From: Aliivibrio wodanis
GTDB lineage: Bacteria > Pseudomonadota > Gammaproteobacteria > Enterobacterales > Vibrionaceae
Direction of reading: 5' to 3'
Assembly (NCBI GenBank): GCA_000953695.1
Contig: LN554846.1
Span: 2,604,001-2,668,000, forward strand
DNA length: 64,000 bases
A program made the translations under genes and the position numbers. The notes beneath the pieces were generated by a model that made no database searches, was not told the origin of the DNA, and saw only the letters and a program-made list of their open reading frames with translations. Positions 60,904 to 64,000 of this stretch are shown piece by piece (position 1 is the stretch's first letter; each line of letters opens with the position of its first letter).

Positions 60904-63900
60904 TTAGTTTAGATTTGGCCCTAGCCACTTTTCAGTTTCTAACATATCCCACCCTTTTCTCTCTGCATAACTTTCCGCTTGATCTTTTTGGATCTGAGCA
61001 ATAGCAAAATAACGAGAATCTGGGTGTGAGAAATACATACCGGAAACTGATGCCCCTGGCCACATAGCGTAGCTAGAAGTCAACGACATTCCTATTGCTT
61101 CTTCAACATCCATCAACTCCCACAATGTTCCTTTCTCTGTATGCTCAGGACAAGCTGGGTATCCAGGTGCAGGGCGAATGCCTTGATATTTTTCACGGAT
61201 CAGATCATCATTTGAAAGATCTTCATCTGGAGAATAGCCCCAAATATCTTTACGTACTTCTTTATGCAAATACTCGGCAAACGCTTCAGCTAAACGGTCA
61301 GCAACCGCTTGGATCATAATGGCATTATAATCATCACCTTTGGCTTTATAGTCATCAGCAAGTTCTCGTTCACCAATACCACCAGTAACAGCAAATCCAC
61401 CTATCCAATCGGCTTTTCCGCTCTTTTTCGGCGCGATATAATCAGATAGACAATAGTTAAACCCTTTTGGCTTTTCTGTTTGTTGGCGTAAGTTATGTAG
61501 AACTTTCAATACCTCAGTACGTGATTCATCGGTATACACTTCAATATCATCATCAACACTGTTAGCAGGGAAAAGCGCACACATTCCTCGCGCTTTTAGT
61601 AAACCTTCTTTTTCTACACGATCCAACAGATCGTTCGCGTCTTTATATAAACGCTTCGCTTCTTCACCCACTTCTTCATGATCTAGAATTGCAGGATATT
61701 TGCCCATTAAAGACCATGTCATAAAGAAAGGAGTCCAATCAATATATTCGCGTAAAGTCGCTACATCCATATCATCAAAAATATGCACACCTGACTTCAC
61801 TGGAGCTGGTGGCGTGTAGTTAACCCAATCAATATCGACTTTATTTGCTCGTGCTCTTGCTAGTGAAACGGGTTTCGTTCGTGGTGTTTTACGGCTATGT
61901 TGATCACGCACACGCTCGTAATCTAAATCCAACTTCTCAATAAATGCTGGTTTCAATTCATTAGAAAGCAATGACGTACAAACACCAACCGCACGAGAAG
62001 CGTTATTAACATAAACCACAGGTTGAGAGTAGTTTTGCTCAATTTTCACCGCTGTATGCGCTTTAGAAGTCGTTGCCCCACCAATCAAAAGTGGTAAATC
62101 AAATCCTTGACGTTCCATCTCTTTAGCTACATGGACCATCTCATCAAGCGATGGCGTAATAAGGCCAGAAAGTCCGATAATATCGACGTTTTCTTCTTTC
62201 GCTACTTTTAATATTTTCTCACAAGAAACCATGACACCAAGATCAATAATTTCATAGTTATTACATTGAAGTACCACCCCTACAATGTTCTTACCGATAT
62301 CGTGTACATCACCTTTTACTGTCGCTAGTAAAATTTTACCGTTTGTTGACCCCACATCTTTTGTCGCATCAATAAAAGGTTCTAAATGAGCAACAGCTTG
62401 CTTCATCACTCGTGCCGATTTCACTACTTGAGGAAGGAACATTTTTCCTTCACCAAATAGATCACCAACCACATTCATACCATCCATTAATGGACCTTCA
62501 ATAACATGAATTGGTCGTTCTGAATTCACACGAGCTTCTTCGGTATCTTCTACAATGAAATCAGTTATTCCTTTAACTAATGAATGCTCAAGACGCTTCT
62601 CTACCGACCACGTTCTCCATTCTAAAGCCGATTTATCTTCAACCTTTCCGACCGCTCGTTCTAGATATTCTGTTGCCATATCCAGTAGACGTTCTGTTGA
62701 ATCATCACGACGGTTAAGTACTACATCTTCTACCGCTTCACGTAAATCTTCAGGTAAGTTGTCGTAAATCTCTAATTGACCTGCATTCACTATCCCCATA
62801 TCCATACCATGTTTAAAACAGTGATATAAGAACACGGCATGAATCGCTTCTCGTACGTAATTATTACCACGGAATGAGAATGACACGTTAGATACACCAC
62901 CTGAAATCATGGCATGGGGAAGCGTTCTTTTTATATCGGCAACAGCTTCAATGAAATCAACAGCGTAGTTGTTATGTTCATCGATCCCTGTTGCAACAGC
63001 AAAGATATTTGGGTCAAAAATAATGTCTTCTGGTGGGAAACCAATTTCATCCACTAAGATGTTATAAGCGTTAGTACATATTTCTATTTTTCGCTCACGC
63101 GTATCAGCCTGACCAACCTCATCAAAGGCCATCACAATTACAGCCGCACCGTAACGACGTATCAACTTAGCTTGCTGTAAGAATTTCTCTTTGCCTTCTT
63201 TAAGGGATATTGAGTTTACAATACCCTTACCTTGAATACATTTAAGACCCGCTTCGATTACTTCCCACTTAGAAGAATCAACCATCACCGGTACTTTGGA
63301 TATCTCTGGCTCTGAAGCACATAGGTTTAAGAATTTAACCATACACGCTTCAGCATCAAGCATACCTTCATCCATATTGATATCGATGATTTGAGCGCCG
63401 TTTTCTACTTGCTCACGAGCGACACTCAATGCTTCATCGTATAGCTCTTCTTTAATTAAACGTTTAAAACGAGCAGAACCGGTGACATTAGTTCTTTCAC
63501 CTACGTTCACAAAAAGGGATTCTTTAGATATTGTTAACGGCTCTAAACCAGATAAGCGACAAGCTACCGGAAGTGTAGGTAATGAACGAGGTTTAATACC
63601 TTCAACCACTTGTGCCATTTGACGGATATGTTCCGGGGTCGTGCCACAACAGCCACCGATCAAATTTAAGAAACCACTTTCAGCCCACTCTTTTACATGC
63701 TCAGCCATTTCTTCTGGAGAAAGATCATACTCACCGAAGGCATTAGGCAAACCAGCATTCGGGTGTGCTGAAACACTGCACTCTGAAATACGAGACAACT
63801 CACTCACATACTCACGTAATTCATCAGGCCCTAATGCACAGTTCAAACCAAATGAGATTGGTTTAACATGACGCAAAGCATTATAGAACGCTTCTGTTGT

Positions 63901-64000
63901 TTGTCCTGAAAGCGTACGACCTGAAGCATCAGTAATCGTACCTGAAATCATCACTGGTAATATGATACCCATTTCTTCAAAAACAGATTCAACTGCAAAA
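60904..64000 (-). CDS. metH: Cobalamin-dependent methionine synthase (5' end outside the window)
   Basis: Transfers methyl from 5-methyltetrahydrofolate to homocysteine through cobalamin. About 1031 residues of the roughly 1226 expected are present; the frame is open to the window edge. In order: the end of the homocysteine domain with zinc cysteines in GGCCGTTPE, the pterin domain ([15 protein letters not shown]), the cap and B12 domain with the cobalt-ligand motif DVHDIGKN and GLSGLITPS, and the C-terminal SAM activation domain ([15 protein letters not shown] ... PASVSG-like). The homocysteine-domain start lies outside. Convergent with lysC, as in V. cholerae. Confidence 0.97.
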   Translation of the reverse strand, partial: FAVESVFEEMGIILPVMISGTITDASGRTLSGQTTEAFYNALRHVKPISFGLNCALGPDELREYVSELSRISECSVSAHPNAGLPNAFGEYDLSPEEMAEHVKEWAESGFLNLIGGCCGTTPEHIRQMAQVVEGIKPRSLPTLPVACRLSGLEPLTISKESLFVNVGERTNVTGSARFKRLIKEELYDEALSVAREQVENGAQIIDINMDEGMLDAEACMVKFLNLCASEPEISKVPVMVDSSKWEVIEAGLKCIQGKGIVNSISLKEGKEKFLQQAKLIRRYGAAVIVMAFDEVGQADTRERKIEICTNAYNILVDEIGFPPEDIIFDPNIFAVATGIDEHNNYAVDFIEAVADIKRTLPHAMISGGVSNVSFSFRGNNYVREAIHAVFLYHCFKHGMDMGIVNAGQLEIYDNLPEDLREAVEDVVLNRRDDSTERLLDMATEYLERAVGKVEDKSALEWRTWSVEKRLEHSLVKGITDFIVEDTEEARVNSERPIHVIEGPLMDGMNVVGDLFGEGKMFLPQVVKSARVMKQAVAHLEPFIDATKDVGSTNGKILLATVKGDVHDIGKNIVGVVLQCNNYEIIDLGVMVSCEKILKVAKEENVDIIGLSGLITPSLDEMVHVAKEMERQGFDLPLLIGGATTSKAHTAVKIEQNYSQPVVYVNNASRAVGVCTSLLSNELKPAFIEKLDLDYERVRDQHSRKTPRTKPVSLARARANKVDIDWVNYTPPAPVKSGVHIFDDMDVATLREYIDWTPFFMTWSLMGKYPAILDHEEVGEEAKRLYKDANDLLDRVEKEGLLKARGMCALFPANSVDDDIEVYTDESRTEVLKVLHNLRQQTEKPKGFNYCLSDYIAPKKSGKADWIGGFAVTGGIGERELADDYKAKGDDYNAIMIQAVADRLAEAFAEYLHKEVRKDIWGYSPDEDLSNDDLIREKYQGIRPAPGYPACPEHTEKGTLWELMDVEEAIGMSLTSSYAMWPGASVSGMYFSHPDSRYFAIAQIQKDQAESYAERKGWDMLETEKWLGPNLN

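Noticed and set aside
63973-64000. metH start at the methionine of MGIILPVM
   Set aside because: The frame continues open to the window edge with typical MetH sequence (FAVESVFEE), so the gene is cut by the window and is not truncated.

Overview
The window is a contiguous piece of chromosomal core genome from a gamma-proteobacterium of the family Vibrionaceae. The AT-rich composition, the complete MSHA pilus locus in vibrio order, and the flanking order metH-lysC-aminotransferase-pglL-uvrA-galU-ssb-msh-mreBCD point there; the low GC and protein style suggest the Aliivibrio (Vibrio fischeri) clade. No insertion sequences, prophage, CRISPR array, tRNA or rRNA genes were seen.

Layout. 1-3.3 kb: argF, the attenuator-controlled pyrBI operon with its PyrL leader peptide, and ridA. 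3.3-9.3 kb (minus strand): idi, plsC, then the envelope operon mlaFEDCB-ibaG-murA, which couples outer-membrane lipid asymmetry to the first peptidoglycan step. 9.5-17.4 kb (plus): a Ca/Na exchanger, then kdsD-kdsC-lptC-lptA-lptB-rpoN-hpf-ptsN-rapZ-npr, linking Kdo synthesis, LPS export, sigma-54 and the nitrogen-PTS. 17.5-18.9 kb: mgtE. 19-31.9 kb (mostly minus): pmbA/tldE, darP (plus), tldD, a nitrilase-family amidase, yhdP, rng, maf, mreD, mreC and mreB. 32-50.9 kb (minus): the MSHA type IV pilus cluster, in transcription order mshH-I-J-K-L-M-N-E-G-F-B-A-C-D-O-P-Q. 51-64 kb: ssb (minus), a 471-base gap without a recognised gene, galU, uvrA, the pglL-type O-oligosaccharyltransferase, a class V aminotransferase (minus), lysC behind a lysine riboswitch, and the 3' part of metH (minus), which runs off the window.

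The most notable observation is in the MSHA cluster. Two genes, mshE (assembly ATPase) and mshQ, are each broken by an apparent one-base loss in a homopolymer, while every other gene of the window reads through. In mshE the break falls between the two c-di-GMP-binding motifs of the MshEN domain: the real start overlaps the mshN stop codon, but frame is lost after about 33 codons and the rest continues in another frame. Whether this is pilus-locus decay, reversible slippage or assembly error cannot be decided from the sequence alone.

Other regulatory signals visible directly are the pyrBI attenuator, a lysine riboswitch with competing hairpins before lysC, a strong LexA box before uvrA, a hairpin beside the mgtE ribosome binding site, and many intrinsic terminators that delimit the transcription units.
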